From: Rugalucina vietnamica
Lineage: Eukaryota; Mollusca; Bivalvia; Lucinida; Lucinidae
Length of the DNA: 64,000 bases
Assembly: GCA_964017185.1 (NCBI GenBank)
Contig: OZ024874.1
Coordinates: forward strand, 31,162,721 to 31,226,720
Direction of reading: 5' to 3'
Numbering within the stretch: the first letter of the stretch is position 1; each line of letters begins with the position of its first letter. Positions 63,954 through 64,000 of the stretch are shown piece after piece. Under the pieces are notes generated by a model. It saw nothing but the letters and a program-made list of their open reading frames with translations, was not told the DNA's origin and ran no database searches. Made by a program: the position numbers and the translations under genes.

Positions 63954-64000
63954 TGGTAACAATAAGGTAAAACAAGGATCAGGAACTAGCATTTTTCGAC

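Overview
This is a eukaryotic, animal window. It has intron-bearing genes with canonical GT-AG introns, very low gene density and a dense load of transposable elements. The gene set (ribosomal protein S4, a CLCA-type protein, an orphan 7TM receptor, a TPR protein with a TIR-like C-terminus), the CR1/L2-type LINEs, and the abundance of ACATGTA words and of hairpin-ended satellite-core elements point to a marine lophotrochozoan, most likely a bivalve mollusc. The species cannot be fixed from sequence alone.

Layout. 1-4.4 kb: two head-to-tail satellite-core elements ending in an AGCTCACC/GGTGAGCT hairpin. 4.4-9.6 kb: a palindromic TIR element, two candidate head-to-head short exons (7.1-7.6 kb), and a tRNA-headed SINE split by a 427-bp miniature LTR element (TRIM). 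9.6-13.2 kb: an intact 1164-codon LINE ORF with a 2A-like peptide, two PHD fingers, an endonuclease and a reverse transcriptase. 13.2-19.8 kb: LINE wreckage, MITEs and long hairpins. 19.86-20.76 kb: a class A-like GPCR in one coding exon. 21-32 kb: repeats only, including a young TRIM with two identical LTRs and more satellite-core elements. 32.1-37.1 kb: a broken two-ORF LINE on the minus strand, itself interrupted. 37.3-49.1 kb: the complete ribosomal protein S4 gene on the plus strand in seven exons, its introns packed with hAT elements, MITEs and a split minisatellite. 52.4-55.5 kb: a two-exon minus-strand gene for a 772-residue TPR/RG/TIR-like protein. 55.5-56.6 kb: a fold-back element with an 8-bp target duplication. 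60.4-62.6 kb: the first five exons of a CLCA-family gene that continues beyond the exons visible here. 62.8-64 kb: another satellite-core element.

How things fit together. RPS4 is a housekeeping ribosome component. The TPR/TIR-like protein and the GPCR are candidate signalling or immune genes, and the CLCA protein is a secreted or membrane-associated metalloprotease-like protein. They do not form an operon or shared pathway. Most of the window's novelty lies in its mobile DNA: three copies of one TRIM family, another TRIM nested in a SINE, two hAT elements using the same 8-bp target, a six-copy MITE family concentrated around RPS4, and a superfamily of elements that combine a terminal hairpin, a GACG/TTCG-type microsatellite and 110-460-bp tandem units.

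All identifications come from reading the sequence and recalling family motifs; no database search was run. Repeat boundaries are approximate unless a target duplication is stated.
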